Assembly: GCA_039545295.1 (NCBI GenBank)
Contig: BCIK01000006.1
Coordinates: forward strand, 988,048 to 1,052,047
Reading direction: 5' to 3'
DNA length: 64,000 bases
DNA from: Udeniomyces pyricola
Taxonomy: Eukaryota; Basidiomycota; Tremellomycetes; Cystofilobasidiales; Mrakiaceae
The notes beneath the pieces are model-generated. The model searched no databases. It saw only the letters and a list, made by a program, of their open reading frames with translations, and was not told the origin of the DNA. Both the position numbers and the translations under genes were made by a program. Numbering within the stretch: position 1 is the first letter of the stretch; every line of letters begins with the position of its first letter. Positions 1-15,839 of the stretch are shown here, in pieces.

Positions 1-1
1 G

Positions 2-1873
2 GATCGTGTCGGCAGGGATGATTTCTTGCCATCGCATCTCAAGAGCGAGGAGGGTAAAAAGAGGGAAAAGGAAAAGGCTCAGCAGCGCAGGGAGCGCGAG
101 CTCGAGCGAGGAAGGGAAAGCGCCGCGGGGTTCACGACTGGAAAAAGCGAAGCGGAGAAGACGGGAGGAAGCGGGAGGTGTTCGAGGCATCGCAGCCCAC
201 CCCCATCCGGGCGAGAGTCGAGAGTTCCGAGTGGTGATCGAGGCCGTCCCCGGGCGCTTGTTCAACCAGCCAAATTTACGACTCTACCCCCTGTCGTTCC
301 TCCTTCCATAGGACCGCTCAAGAGTGAGGCTTGCGTAGAACCTCAGCAACTCGCACCGCTCTCGTTACCCCCAGTGTCGCCCCATCATACACCCTCAAAG
401 CTCCTTATGTCCCCAATTAGGCAGGCGACCGTTCGACTGGTTGCGAATTCGGACGTTCCCTCAACAGATGGTTGGCGGTCAGATGATCCCGTTTTTCAAC
501 ATCCTCGTCCGGGTCTCCGTTCGACGCCCTCGGGTCGCATCGCCCCCACATTCTTCACCGATACCGAGGAAGGTGCCACTATAGCCTCGTCTCCAGCCAA
601 TTTGGCCGAGGCTCGAGACGTCGCCGTCTCGCTCGCGACCCGACGGTCATCGCTCACCCAAGTGTGCGGAATCTTTCGCCGGCCAGGCAACTCGACCGGC
701 TTCTCCACTACCTCTATCTCTACTGTGGGCTCGGGCATGGGTTCGACGTCTACTTCCTCAACGGCAAGGGGCGGGGCGGAAAGCGAAACGTACTCGAGTC
801 AAGCATCGTCCCGACGAGCATCGTCTTCGGTTGCTGTTGATGGAACTCCTGCGATCGCTCGAACCGTTTCCATGTCGGCTGCTGAGGAGAGCGATGTCGG
901 GAACGGTGGATACATCGGTGGTCGCGGTGGTGGAACTACGACGACCCTTGCTCAGAACTTGCATCGAGTGCTTTCCTCGCTTTCATCGCCCATCAACAGC
1001 TCGACGTCAACGCCTTATACCTCGGCCGCATCGTCGGTCCGAACAACCCCTACGTTTTTCTCCACTTTGGCGTCCACGCCTAGCACACATAGCCAGATCC
1101 ACACTCCCAACGAGTCTATAGCCTCTCTTACATTGACGACGCCGACGGCGACGGCCGGATCCAATCCGTCTGGTCCGGTCACATCTCATGCCTCCGGTTC
1201 TCCCCGCGTTCCACTCTTGCATTTGCATCCTGCGTCGATCACCGCCGCTCCTTCCCCCAGCATTGATCATCCCACCATCTCATCGACATCATCTATCTTG
1301 CATCGCTCACGCCTTAACACAAATCCCCTGCTACCCGCATCTGTCTCGTCTTGTCTCCAAACTCGTGATTCTTCCCTGAATACCACTGCTACGCTTCCAC
1401 TTCCGCCAACATCATCCTCATCCTCATCTTCAGCATCCCTTCCACATCCGCCCATAGCTCAGACGCCAGCCTCGTCTTTGGCTCTTCCACCCTCGAACGA
1501 GTTGATTCCCTCGGCGACACTCCCAATCCGTCACCCAGACCACCGTATCACCACTACCGCTACCCCTACTTCTAGCTCCACTTCTTTTGCTTTACCTGAT
1601 CCCCGTTCCACTGCTCGAGCTCCCTCGATCCTTACTACGGCGACGACGCATCATCCGTACCCTCTATCAGATAACCCCTCTTCTTCTAGGGCCACCCAAC
1701 AACGTCGAGTTCCTTCCTCCCCTCCGCCTCCCCCTTCTTCGGCAACATCGGGCGGCGGAGGCAAGCGGTGCAAACTCGTGGTGAGAAGGTTGAGTCAGCC
1801 GGCAGAGTTGGAGATGAGGAGTAAGCCTATCATGTGTCCGAGGAGGAAGACGGTTGTTCATGATGGCTTCTGA
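2..1873 (+). CDS. Ser/Thr/Pro-rich protein, 5'-truncated by the window edge
   Basis: An open frame runs from the first bases to a TGA at 1871-1873 with no upstream stop, so the true start lies outside the window or in an upstream exon. The first 50 residues are charged and rich in Lys, Arg and Glu (a likely helix or coiled coil). The rest is low-complexity Ser/Thr/Pro, with many SP/TP sites, a poly-Ser run, a GGRGGG patch and a short basic C-terminus (KRCKLVVRRLSQ) that could be a nuclear signal or docking motif. I recognise no folded domain. The length of the open frame and its steady composition support coding. Function unknown; a regulatory or scaffold protein is only a guess from composition. 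Confidence 0.55.
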   Translation, partial: DRVGRDDFLPSHLKSEEGKKREKEKAQQRRERELERGRESAAGFTTGKSEAEKTGGSGRCSRHRSPPPSGRESRVPSGDRGRPRALVQPAKFTTLPPVVPPSIGPLKSEACVEPQQLAPLSLPPVSPHHTPSKLLMSPIRQATVRLVANSDVPSTDGWRSDDPVFQHPRPGLRSTPSGRIAPTFFTDTEEGATIASSPANLAEARDVAVSLATRRSSLTQVCGIFRRPGNSTGFSTTSISTVGSGMGSTSTSSTARGGAESETYSSQASSRRASSSVAVDGTPAIARTVSMSAAEESDVGNGGYIGGRGGGTTTTLAQNLHRVLSSLSSPINSSTSTPYTSAASSVRTTPTFFSTLASTPSTHSQIHTPNESIASLTLTTPTATAGSNPSGPVTSHASGSPRVPLLHLHPASITAAPSPSIDHPTISSTSSILHRSRLNTNPLLPASVSSCLQTRDSSLNTTATLPLPPTSSSSSSSASLPHPPIAQTPASSLALPPSNELIPSATLPIRHPDHRITTTATPTSSSTSFALPDPRSTARAPSILTTATTHHPYPLSDNPSSSRATQQRRVPSSPPPPPSSATSGGGGKRCKLVVRRLSQPAELEMRSKPIMCPRRKTVVHDGF

Positions 1874-2124
1874 GGATGAGGGGAGGGGACGGGAGGGGAA
1901 GGAAAATATGAAGATGATTCAGAGAAAGGCTTTTTTTTGTTTGGTTTGGTTTGTTCTTTTCAATTCATTTGACTTTCTGTAATTTCTTTTTCTGCTTTCT
2001 TTTCTTCTCTCCAACCGTCTTCTTGCACTCTTCCTCGTTGAGTCTTTTGTCTTTTATTTTCTTGTGTTCTTCTGTCCCTTACTCTGGCCCTTGCCTCGCC
2101 TTCGCTTTCGATACTTTCCTTTAC

Positions 2125-2168
<44 letters not shown>

Positions 2169-2181
2169 CTTTTTTTTTTTT

Positions 2182-2242
<61 letters not shown>

Positions 2243-2902
2243 CATTTTGTTCACCCTGTTGCGTCGAAGGTTCGTATTTGCTCGTTTTGTTTTGTTTGTT
2301 TTTTCTGGATAGTGAATTGTTCTTTGCATGATTGGCGCAACGACTTTCGGAGGCGATGAACAAAGAGACAGCTTGGTGATACGTCAGGAGCTTAGATATA
2401 CTGCGTCAGTGAGGTTGATGGAGTTGAATTGGCCGGAGTCAGCTAATCGCGTCGGCGCGTCGACGAAGGAGTATATTTTGTTGATCAACCCCGCCGGAGG
2501 CGCGTGTGACGCATGTGATGGCTGTGCGCGGTGAGTGACTGGTGGACAGCCACGTCGATTGACGTCGTCGTCGTCGTCGTCGCTTGTTCAACCATTAACC
2601 AACCCACGTCGTTTCATTCATCAGCATCGTCGTTGTCAACTCCCCTCCACATTCGCCTATACCTGTAACCTCAATCGTGTCCAATCCCATCAGGAAGCGC
2701 AAGAATGCCTTCGTTTTCTAATCTAACAACTTGTTGGTTGCCGTCCCACCTACTGTCGTTCGGGTATCTGTCCTTTGCCCGACGTCACGCCAAGTCAGAC
2801 AGCCGGACTGAGCATGACTTGACTGACCTTTCGATACATGTCTCTCACTCGTTTGCTGATCCACTACCCGACTTGTCTTTCTGTCCCTCTCCGAATCCAT
2901 CG
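1874..2902. other. Intergenic region with long T tract
   Basis: I see no supported gene. It holds the 3' flank of the Ser-rich gene, a T-rich stretch that ends in a 113-nt T tract, a short GTC repeat near 2563, and the promoter of the MARVEL-type gene. Open frames over the T tract are homopolymer artefacts (poly-Phe or poly-Lys). Confidence 0.6.
2128..2240. repeat. 113-nt T homopolymer (two interruptions)
   Basis: Continuous T broken only by one C near 2169 and one A near 2183. It lies about 250 bp past the Ser-rich gene stop. It could be a retroposition poly(A) tail on the minus strand, slippage growth, or an assembly artefact. Confidence 0.95.
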
Positions 2903-5469
2903 ATGCAAACAGCCGTTTCGACCGTCTTTACCGAAACGACACAGAAGATCACCGCCGCTCTCCCTACCTCGAAGAGCGACAAACCCGCCGTTGTCCGCGG
3001 ACCGGCGTTCATCAACCTGAGTGGGGGTGTGGGTAATTTGCAGGGAAATGCTGGAGCAGTAAGTCAAGGCTCATGTTGCTTTGGGCACTAGACGTTTATA
3101 GATCTGGAGATATCAGAGAGCAAAGTGGACTTGACTCTAGGGAACAGAAGAAGAAAGAGACAGTCACCAGTCACAAGCCTTTCTGCCGCAAGCCCCTTTA
3201 ATTTCCCTTCGCACAGTCATCATCTCTCGCACTCTTTGGCTCGATTCATATCTTATATGTCCTTGTTCTCTTCATCTGACTCCATCTTCTCAATTTTAGT
3301 CCATTGTCTCCACCAAGGATCTCATTCTGCATTCTACCATCGTAAGCACACACCTCCTCTAATTCCCCTGCTCATCTTGGCTCTCAGACCTCTGGTTTGG
3401 CGACCCTAGGGTTTAGGAAGCTTTCCACAATTTATCGAGCGTCTGACCCCTAGATATCTTCTTACTATCAATTTCCAAACAAATCCTTCTCCTGTCCCAT
3501 AGCTGTTCTTCACGTTTCTCAGCCTGTGCTGTTTTGCGGCTGTCGCAGGGTTTCAAGCTAAGTACGGGGTAGGACCATGTACGTCGTTTCAGCCTCATTG
3601 TGTTGCTCACTGTTCTGTCAAACGTTCTATCGATAGTACCTACTCGCGTGTCTAATCGATTGCTCTTCTTTCCCCGTCCTGCTTATTTTCGTGCCCGTAG
3701 CGGGCCTAACGGGATTCGCCCTGTTTCTGTCCGTTTCGACGTTCCTCATGTCGGCAGTACTCCTTGGGATCCCGCTGATCTTTGACAAGTGAGTTATCTC
3801 TCGAAGGAGGGTGTCACCATCGTGATGGGTAATATTCAGTATGCATCGATGGATCAGGGCAACCGGACGATGTCGACAACTGACTCGAAATAACCATGTT
3901 TTCGGTTTTCGCCCGAATCATTAACTGCTGCTCATGATCCTCTTTTCCCATCACTGGTTCCTCTTTCATGACTTGTGGCCGCCGACAAAAAGATTCGATA
4001 AGCTCAAAGGCATGGCTCTCTTCCTCAAGGTCCCTCGAACCGAATTCGTCCTCTTTTCCTCCTGTGCCATCTCGACCCTCATTCTTGGCATTTCCACAAC
4101 CGTTTCAGCCTTCACTCAAGTCGGTTGCAAGGATGCTTCTCTTGATCCCTCAGCGTCGTCTGCCAAAACCGGGTTCGAGGCCGGGTTACCAGGGTGGTGC
4201 CGAACCAAGCGGGCCGGTGCCATTTTTTCATGGTTCAGCTTTGTAGGTTGGGTCGTTTTCCTCGTATGGAGTTACATTGCATTTAGGCGAAACCGTGGGA
4301 GGGGTAATACAGGTGCCGGCGGCGGAAGCGGTCAAGATGGAGGAGAGCAAGGGATCCTGTCTCGATCTAAAGAACGGCCGTTTTCGCCCCCGGAAACGGA
4401 GGACTTTGAGGATACGTCGTATGAAACACCAAGATACGAGCGAGCGGGTAGGAGTCAAGAGGGCGATGATGATGAGGATGATAGAATCGGTGTACCAATG
4501 GATCGGGGGGAGGGGCAAGTCGGGAATCGATACTACGGGGATGGTGGGACGGGCAGGGACGCCCTACCAAAGGCAAACAACACCCAGGGCGCTTACGATG
4601 GTCAGGTGCCACAAGGATACGCCGATCGAGCTTACGGCGACCACGCTTCTTCTCCCTTTCGAGATCATGTCGTGCAGCCTCAATCGCATCAACCTCGATC
4701 CCAATACTCGACACCGCTTTCCGGTGGTCACACACCGCAGCCTATCCAACAGTACCAACCTCAATCGCATCAGTCCCAAGTGTATCATCAGCAGCCATCT
4801 CCACCACCACAGCCACAACAGCAGCAACAATCGCAACAGCAACCGATCTATCAGCAGCCTCCGCGGGCTCCTTTCGCTGCTGCCATTATGGCACCTACCG
4901 CATCGAGCGGAGATCCTTACCGCAACCCTTGTATGCACATCCGCTTTTCTACATTATCTGTCTTTTTCATGCACTACGCTCTCCTACCCTCTTAGTCATC
5001 CTTCCATGTGTCATGTCCCTTCTCACTTTGCTTACATCTCGCTACTTCTGTCCCTTTACCGTGTATCGCAAAATGCTCAGTCGACACGGTTCGACGTAAG
5101 CTCGGCACGAGCCCGACCTACCCCACTGCTCCGCTTCCTACAACAACACCCGCTGCGCCATCGGCCATGAACACGACAAACATGATATCTCGACCTGCTT
5201 CCTCTTCTCAGCCTTATTCGCCACCACCTCACGCCACCTTACCCTTCCAACTCCCCCCAATCCAGCTCGAGTCCCGCTTATATGGCAGCACCGGCGCTGG
5301 TGGAGAGGGAGGCAGCGCAACGATGATGACCAGTAGCGTCACGCAGCAGCAGGCGTATGCGTATCAGCAACACCCACCACCTCCCCAGCCACCGATTTAT
5401 GGCGTGCCTAGTCCGGTGGGCAATGGTCCGCCTGGGGGGCAGTACCATGCTCCTGGTGGATGGCGATGA
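2903..5469 (+). CDS. MARVEL-type tetraspan membrane protein with long Gln/Pro-rich tail
   Basis: Model exons: 2903-3058, 3300-3341, 3549-3561 (13 nt), 3701-3788, 3993-4930, 5081-5469; 541 aa, in frame throughout. Residues about 53-200 hold hydrophobic segments: one after GFKLTG (exon 4), one in FVLFSSCAISTLILGIS, and one in FSWFSFVGWVVFLVWSY, with conserved Cys and Trp in the loop before the last one (GWCRTKRAGAIFSW). This pattern fits fungal MARVEL-domain proteins of the plasma membrane or vesicles. The cytosolic tail of about 330 residues is acidic near its start, then rich in Gln, Pro, Tyr and His. The small third exon is the least certain part. Family assignment is by pattern, and the exact role is unknown. 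Confidence 0.72.
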
Positions 5470-6439
5470 AGCTTTTTTTTTTTTTTTTTTTGAAAACAAA
5501 TAAAATCAAATTTCTACTCCCATATTCGACCACATATCTCCCTTAGTACACCTGCACAGGTCTTCTTATTCACTTTCCTGGCTCGTCCCGTTCGTTCAAT
5601 TTCCTCTCTCATATTTTTTTGTACGTTCCTTTCCTCTCTTCTTCATCTTTTTTCCATGTTTTTTTTTGCCAGTTTTTTTTCTTCTTCTTAATGTTCTTTT
5701 TCTTTCACTTCATCCTTCCGATACTTCCCCTCTTCTGCGACTGTTAGCTTATTTGCTTCCTTTTCTTTCGTCCTTGTATACTCCCTTCGGTCAAGACGCA
5801 TTCGCACCCAACCAATTCAGATGGACTCATTCGATATCAGTATCATATCACGAGCACTCCCCATGTTTTTGTTTTGTTTCCTCTCTCTTCTGTTCCTACC
5901 TGAGTTTTGAGAAAGCTTGGTTGATTTCCCCCAGCTGTTGTGCTGTTATTGTGCAATGCTCGAGATATTTGTGGGTCAGACGGAGCTCTTGATCACACTG
6001 CAACATCGGCTTCCTCTGACGCTAGCTAGAACCAAGATAGCGTATGCTACTATGTACAGCCCGCTGAACCACGCAAGAAGACGCCAGTTTAACGAGAGCG
6101 ATCAAGAGAAGGGCCGCTAGGCCGAAACGGGATGTGGACAAGGAAAGAAAGCGGGATGGACAAAAAAAAAAGGATATTGCGGGCTGAGGTAGCAACGACA
6201 AAGTTTGCCGCTGTCGAATCATGTAAGCTAGGAGTAGAGCAAAGCGACAGACGACTGTAGGATGAATGTAGAAGAAGAAGAAAGGATGGAAACAATCCAG
6301 AGACGATTCAAGAAATCAAACGCGCAAATGAAGAAGTGAAAAACGAAGGCGGCTGAGAACCGAATTGTTTGGTGAGAAAAGGAAAGGACGACAGAGATAA
6401 TTGAGTGCCTCAGTGTTCATTTTGGGCTCGTAGATGAAT
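5470..6439. other. Convergent intergenic region
   Basis: Lies between the stop of the MARVEL-type gene (+) and the stop of YIP1 (-). It has a short T run at 5473-5490 and long T-rich stretches, consistent with 3' UTRs and poly(A) signals for both strands. I see no supported gene. Confidence 0.6.
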
Positions 6440-8027
6440 TTATTTTGAGGTACTTCCGCCACCGACGGTAAAAACACTGTGATATAAACAAGACCCATGA
6501 CAAGCGAATATGAGATTCATCGATTTGACATTCGGATTGATCAGCCGACTGGATAATGGTCAGGCAAGCCGAACTGCTTGGAAGGAGAACCAAGAAGGCA
6601 GAGGAAGATATGGACAAAAACAAGCCAAACAAACACTAACCTGAACAGCGCAAAACATCCATAAAGCAACATGACTGGGTACGCAACGAGAAAGCGTTGG
6701 TCGGACATGCGAAGGACAGCAACAAAGATGGAAGACGCAGAATGTGTGCACCAGAGGATGGAAAGAAGAGAAAAGATGTAGCCCAGCGGTCGACTGAGAA
6801 GGGTGAGCAGGAAGGGGAAGAAACGACGACCCAATCACGAATTGGAAGGGCAAAAAGGAGTCAGTGATGATGATCATCTTGATTTTGTCTGCGCAAAGTA
6901 CTCTTCACATCGATGGGAAAAAGCCAGGGAAACGACAAGAAGTTTACGCACTCCATTCCAATGCCCATACCGAGCGTTCCCAAGCCAACCATCGGCAAAA
7001 GGCAGTATCCGAGCACGGAGGCCGTTCGATAAGCATCAATCCCACGTTCCGACATGAGATTCAGAAGTGTGTAGATGGCGGTGATACCAAGAAGCGCGAC
7101 ACCATAGATGTAGCTGAACTGCGGCTTGCCGGACTGTGCAGTCCAGGCCGTAGATGGTGAAAGGGACGTGGAGCGCATGCGAAGAGATGAGAAGGGTTTT
7201 TAGGAGAAGGCCGTTGTGTCAGGTCCTAGTTTCGTCATGTCGAAAAGCCGAAAGCGATGTGTACTGGCTCATCAAGGACAATCACGGCGATGTTGCGAGG
7301 ATCATGAGCTTACGAAAAGAAGGACCATGCCAAAGCCAAAGGAGAAGAAGAGAGGTCCCGCAAGATCCGCGTCGTCCATGATGCGCTCATCCGGTTTTGA
7401 TAGCGGGTTAAGGACAGTGAGGGATTTGGTGAGGATATGGGAAGGATTGATGCCAAGCTCTGGGATAACGTATGGTAGTTGAAAGCGGGATGTTGGGAGG
7501 CATGGGTCCGGGGAGATGAGGGGTAGTTAGCATGTGAGCCATTGGGGCGTAGATGGGTTCGAGTACGCGACAGTTCAGCGTAAAAGACGAGAACAACTAG
7601 CGATCCATAGATCCAAGGGATCTTACTGCCTTTGCTACTGATTTCAACCAAGTCCCAGTGCGATCGCATGCATCGACGCGTATGAACGCGAGCAAAGAGA
7701 GTGGCGGAAGAAAGACAAGGAGCTCAACCGACCTTCAAGCAACGGCGGTTCTCCTTCGACACCACCCGTCCCAAACGCATGCCACCACGGGCCGTCGTGC
7801 AGCATTCTCCCTACACTTGGTCCACCACCCATCGTGCCCATGTTACCCTCGGGACCGATTGGGCCGGAACGACTGTATGCGTAGCCATTGGAAGGGCCGC
7901 CGCTTGCCGAGGAGGGCGCAAAGAAGGCGAGAGGTTGGGAGTTGGGCGTTGAGCCATAAGGAGAGTTGGGTTGGTAGGATTGATGTGGGGATGAGCCATA
8001 AGGATCGGATGGAAACAAATGGGACAT
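6440..8027 (-). CDS. YIP1: Yip1 family protein (Rab GTPase-interacting, ER-Golgi traffic)
   Basis: Exons (minus): 8027-7733, 7459-7314, 7133-6952, 6793-6641, 6476-6440; 270 aa. The N-terminal third is Pro/Ser/Gly/Tyr-rich and cytosolic, as in Yip1/YIPF5. The hallmark PPLLEELGIN is restored only by joining exon 1 (...LLE) to exon 2 (ELGIN), which fixes that intron. It is followed by LTVLNPL, then DADLAGPL before the first membrane segment, then [15 protein letters not shown] and a C-terminal hydrophobic block ending in FALFSVF. Five membrane segments are expected. In yeast, Yip1 binds Ypt1/Ypt31 and acts in COPII vesicle biogenesis. The first donor (GTCGGT) is non-standard. The gene is divergent from PAM17 across about 450 bp. 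Confidence 0.92.
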
Positions 8028-8476
8028 GATTCTGGGACGCAAAGGAGTCGCTTAGGGTGACGATGAGACGATGGATGGGACAGGAGTACTAGTGTTGTGA
8101 GACTGAACGACGTGAGCGGAGCTGCTGAAGTCATGATGTTATTGCATATAAGAACTAAGTCATGTCGAGCGGGTGCCGGTTGGAACGATCTCTCATCGAC
8201 TTGATCGATGATCGTTGTCCATGGATTGCATGATGTTATATACACGTATTATAGACACCATGAGTGATTGAGCTTGCTACATGGCAGTCGGTGACAGCAG
8301 CGGGTGCAGTGTTGCAGATAAATAATATTATAATAGCATGGCATGGTATGCTACTGCTGCTGCTGCTTCTCGCTTGCCTGGCTCGTCTTGCTCACCACCA
8401 TCACCCCCCCCCCCCCCCCCCCCCTTACCCCCCCCCCCCCCCCCCCCCCCCCCCTCGTCATTAATCGACCTCCATC
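8028..8476. promoter_or_regulatory. Divergent YIP1/PAM17 promoter region
   Basis: A 449-bp gap between two divergent starts that must hold both promoters. Its most striking content is the C tract beside the PAM17 start. I could not point to a specific TATA or activator site. Confidence 0.5.
8404..8454 (+). repeat. Poly-C tract (C21-TTA-C27) in the PAM17 leader
   Basis: Two C runs of about 21 and 27 bases split by TTA, ending about 22 nt before the PAM17 ATG. The minus strand is therefore poly-G (G-quadruplex capable) and the plus strand i-motif capable. If transcribed it would be a poly-C leader in the mRNA. Confidence 0.95.
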
Positions 8477-10234
8477 ATGAACAGCCTCATCCAAACCACT
8501 CGACATTTCCCAGTCTCATCTCTCACCAATCGGTCCCAACCTATCCTCAGGCGGTATGCCCAGTCGGCCCCTGCCTCGCCGCCTTCGTCAACCCTCACCT
8601 GGAACGAGTTAGTCTTTCGCCCATAGTCGTCTCGCCTGTCAGCGTTCTATAGCTTTAGCTACTGCAACTGCCATTGCCTATACAACATGTAACCCCACCG
8701 GAGATAGTGGCTGCCGCTCAACGTGACTCCGAAATATCTACGCGAAACCTCTACCCACGCATTCGATCTGAACATCTCGTTTTTGGTTGTCGGACCGACC
8801 CGACTGCCGTTGCCCTCCTTGACCCAACCCATGCTCCTCACTGACGTCCGTTGACACCTTATGCTCGGAATGACTCTCTCAAACATAGATACCTGAACAA
8901 GCGCAAGGCTCTCAAGTGGTGCGAGCGTATCGCATCGATTCCCACGACAATTGCTGGCGTACGCATGGCATCATTCATTCATTCATTCATTCATCAAGCT
9001 CAATGCTCTGCCAAAGTTCCCCAAGCCCCCCCCCCCCCCCTTCCCCTCTGGCATCGACGACTGCGCTGCTTCCATCCGTTTAGCTACTAATCGACTTATC
9101 GATGCTTGTCAAAACCCTATCCATGTCGCGACCCGCAGCTTACTCTGGGAGTTTCGTACTTCGCCACCACCGAAGTCGATCCTAGCATTCCTGTCAGACC
9201 AGTTCTTCCATAGTTCTTTAGTATCATGTGGCCTCTCGCTACTTGACCTCTTCACCTGTCCTGTTATGCTGACCTGGATTTTCTCCGTTGCCTTCTCCAT
9301 TGCTCTGCCGACCGTTTCTTAGATTTTCGGTATCGAGCCCGTGTACGTTTACGCGGGAGCGACGTTCCTCTCGGCTGCTGGTGGGTACTTGGTCGGACCA
9401 TGGATAGGCCTCAGGTAAGTGCTTCTAGCCGAATTTTTTGCTTCTTCTTTCCTTTGGCTTGAACCTAATTGATACAGTCAAAGTTGCCGAAGTGAAAGCG
9501 ACACGATCGCTCATTTTCCTGTTATCTCGCCTTGTGTGTGTCTGTACACTCTGCCCACACATCTGCGCCGTTTCCTATCCATCTCTTATCTTCCCCCTAG
9601 CATGTGGAGGCTCTGGAATAGGAAGATTGGACAGGAGCTCATCGCCAAAGACAAAATGTACGTTTTTGCACAGAGGCAGTTGGCTCAGAAGACTATGACG
9701 AATCGACCAGGAATAGAGATGCGGATGGGAAAGATGAAAAAGTGGTCGAGTTTTTCTCCCTGTTGACACTCCTTGGCCTCACCGTACTAATACCTTCGTC
9801 GTAATTGCGCTATCATCTTGATTGATTTGGTCTTGTGACACAACAGTTTCTACTCTCACATCGCCAAGTATCGACCGGATCCTTCAATCCAGTCTCTCAA
9901 CGCCGCCGCTCATCCGATCAAAGGTATATCGTTCTCCCCTTTTGATGCAGGTCAATCGCAGTTTCTCGTCCCTTCCTATGTTCTGTCTGACTTGGCTGCT
10001 CTGGTATGGCTTGTCTTGTGTGTTCTGATGACCCTCCTAGATTACTATGGTAAGTTGTGATTCTCTTGTTATCGTCCTCACTCTCACTACGATGTTTAGT
10101 CATCCTGACTGCCTCCAACATCTTTGTACCTATTCCCTGCAGGCGAGAAAATTTACAGTCTGACTGATTACCGCAAGTGGCTGCGTGCTCAGTCAAAGTA
10201 CAAGAAACTTGGCTCGGCAAAGGTCGGGCTGTAA
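8477..10234 (+). CDS. PAM17: Pam17, TIM23 import-motor subunit
   Basis: Exons: 8477-8607, 8889-8958, 9139-9192, 9323-9414, 9601-9657, 9847-9923, 10041-10049 (9 nt), 10143-10234; 193 aa. The first exon encodes a basic, acid-poor presequence rich in Arg/Ser/Thr. YLNKRKALKW and IASIPTTIAG lead into the first membrane segment, EVDPSIP sits in the loop, and FGIEPVYVYAG starts the second. The conserved tail DYYGEKIYSLTDYRKWLR marks Pam17. In yeast the protein sits in the inner membrane and organises Pam18-Pam16 at the TIM23 channel. The 9-nt exon supplies most of DYYG. Introns contain an ATTC repeat (8971-8995) and a C15 run (9026-9040). Confidence 0.93.
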
Positions 10235-10891
10235 AACAATCTACAAACAAAATACAAAATCATCAGCAGCTACCGACCAGTAGCGACTCCTCATTTGGCT
10301 CTTTTTTCTGTGTCTTTTGAGCTTTGTTCTGTCTTGACAGTGGGATGGGGGTGGGATGAGGGTGAGAATGATGGAGGGGATTGGGAGGCATGATGACTTT
10401 CCCTCGCTTTCCTTTCGCCTATGTGGTGAATGGAGAAGGGGGGGGGGGTTGATTGTTGGGGGGTTCAGTGAAGACAGGATGGGATATCGAGACGGAGTTC
10501 GCGCTGGTTAGGGTGAGGTTCATGACCGATGTACCAATGCATATATCATTCATTATATGCATGTTGACTCGTATCATGTTATTGATGACTCGTGACAATC
10601 GATTTCAGTACTCAGTTGTGATGTTGAGGAACCGGAATTGGTGATGAAAAGTGATATCTATATGTCAAGTACGATTTAGTTGATTCAGCGATCGACCGAG
10701 TCCATGCGCGTTGGATTCTGAAGGCTGCAGGACTGTCGCGCGCGCGCTCAGGTCAGAGAGAAATCGCACGCATCATTCGACGCGTTCATGATTGACGCGA
10801 GGCAAGTCGCAAGTCAACAACGCCCGCTTCCATAGGCGCTTTCCTTCAACGTCTTCTTCCCCTCAATTCCCCTTCCACCCACTCTCAAGTC
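10235..10891. other. Intergenic region, MCM6 promoter
   Basis: Tandem gap between PAM17 and MCM6. It carries a G run near 10440, a GC-alternating patch near 10737 and one ACGCGT hexamer. I see no supported gene. Confidence 0.6.
10780..10785. promoter_or_regulatory. Candidate MCB (ACGCGT) upstream of MCM6
   Basis: ACGCGT lies 107 bp before the MCM6 ATG. In yeasts this hexamer binds MBF at G1/S genes, a class that includes MCM genes. The hexamer also occurs elsewhere in this window away from cell-cycle genes, so position and family logic carry the case. Confidence 0.35.

Positions 10892-15839
<4,948 letters not shown>

Noticed and set aside
1951..2331. Open frames over the T tract, including poly-Phe (+) and poly-Lys (-) proteins
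   Set aside because: They are homopolymer translations with no coding character.
4277..5170. 297-codon open frame overlapping the MARVEL-type gene in another frame
   Set aside because: The other frame has membrane segments and consensus introns. This one is a shadow with irregular composition.
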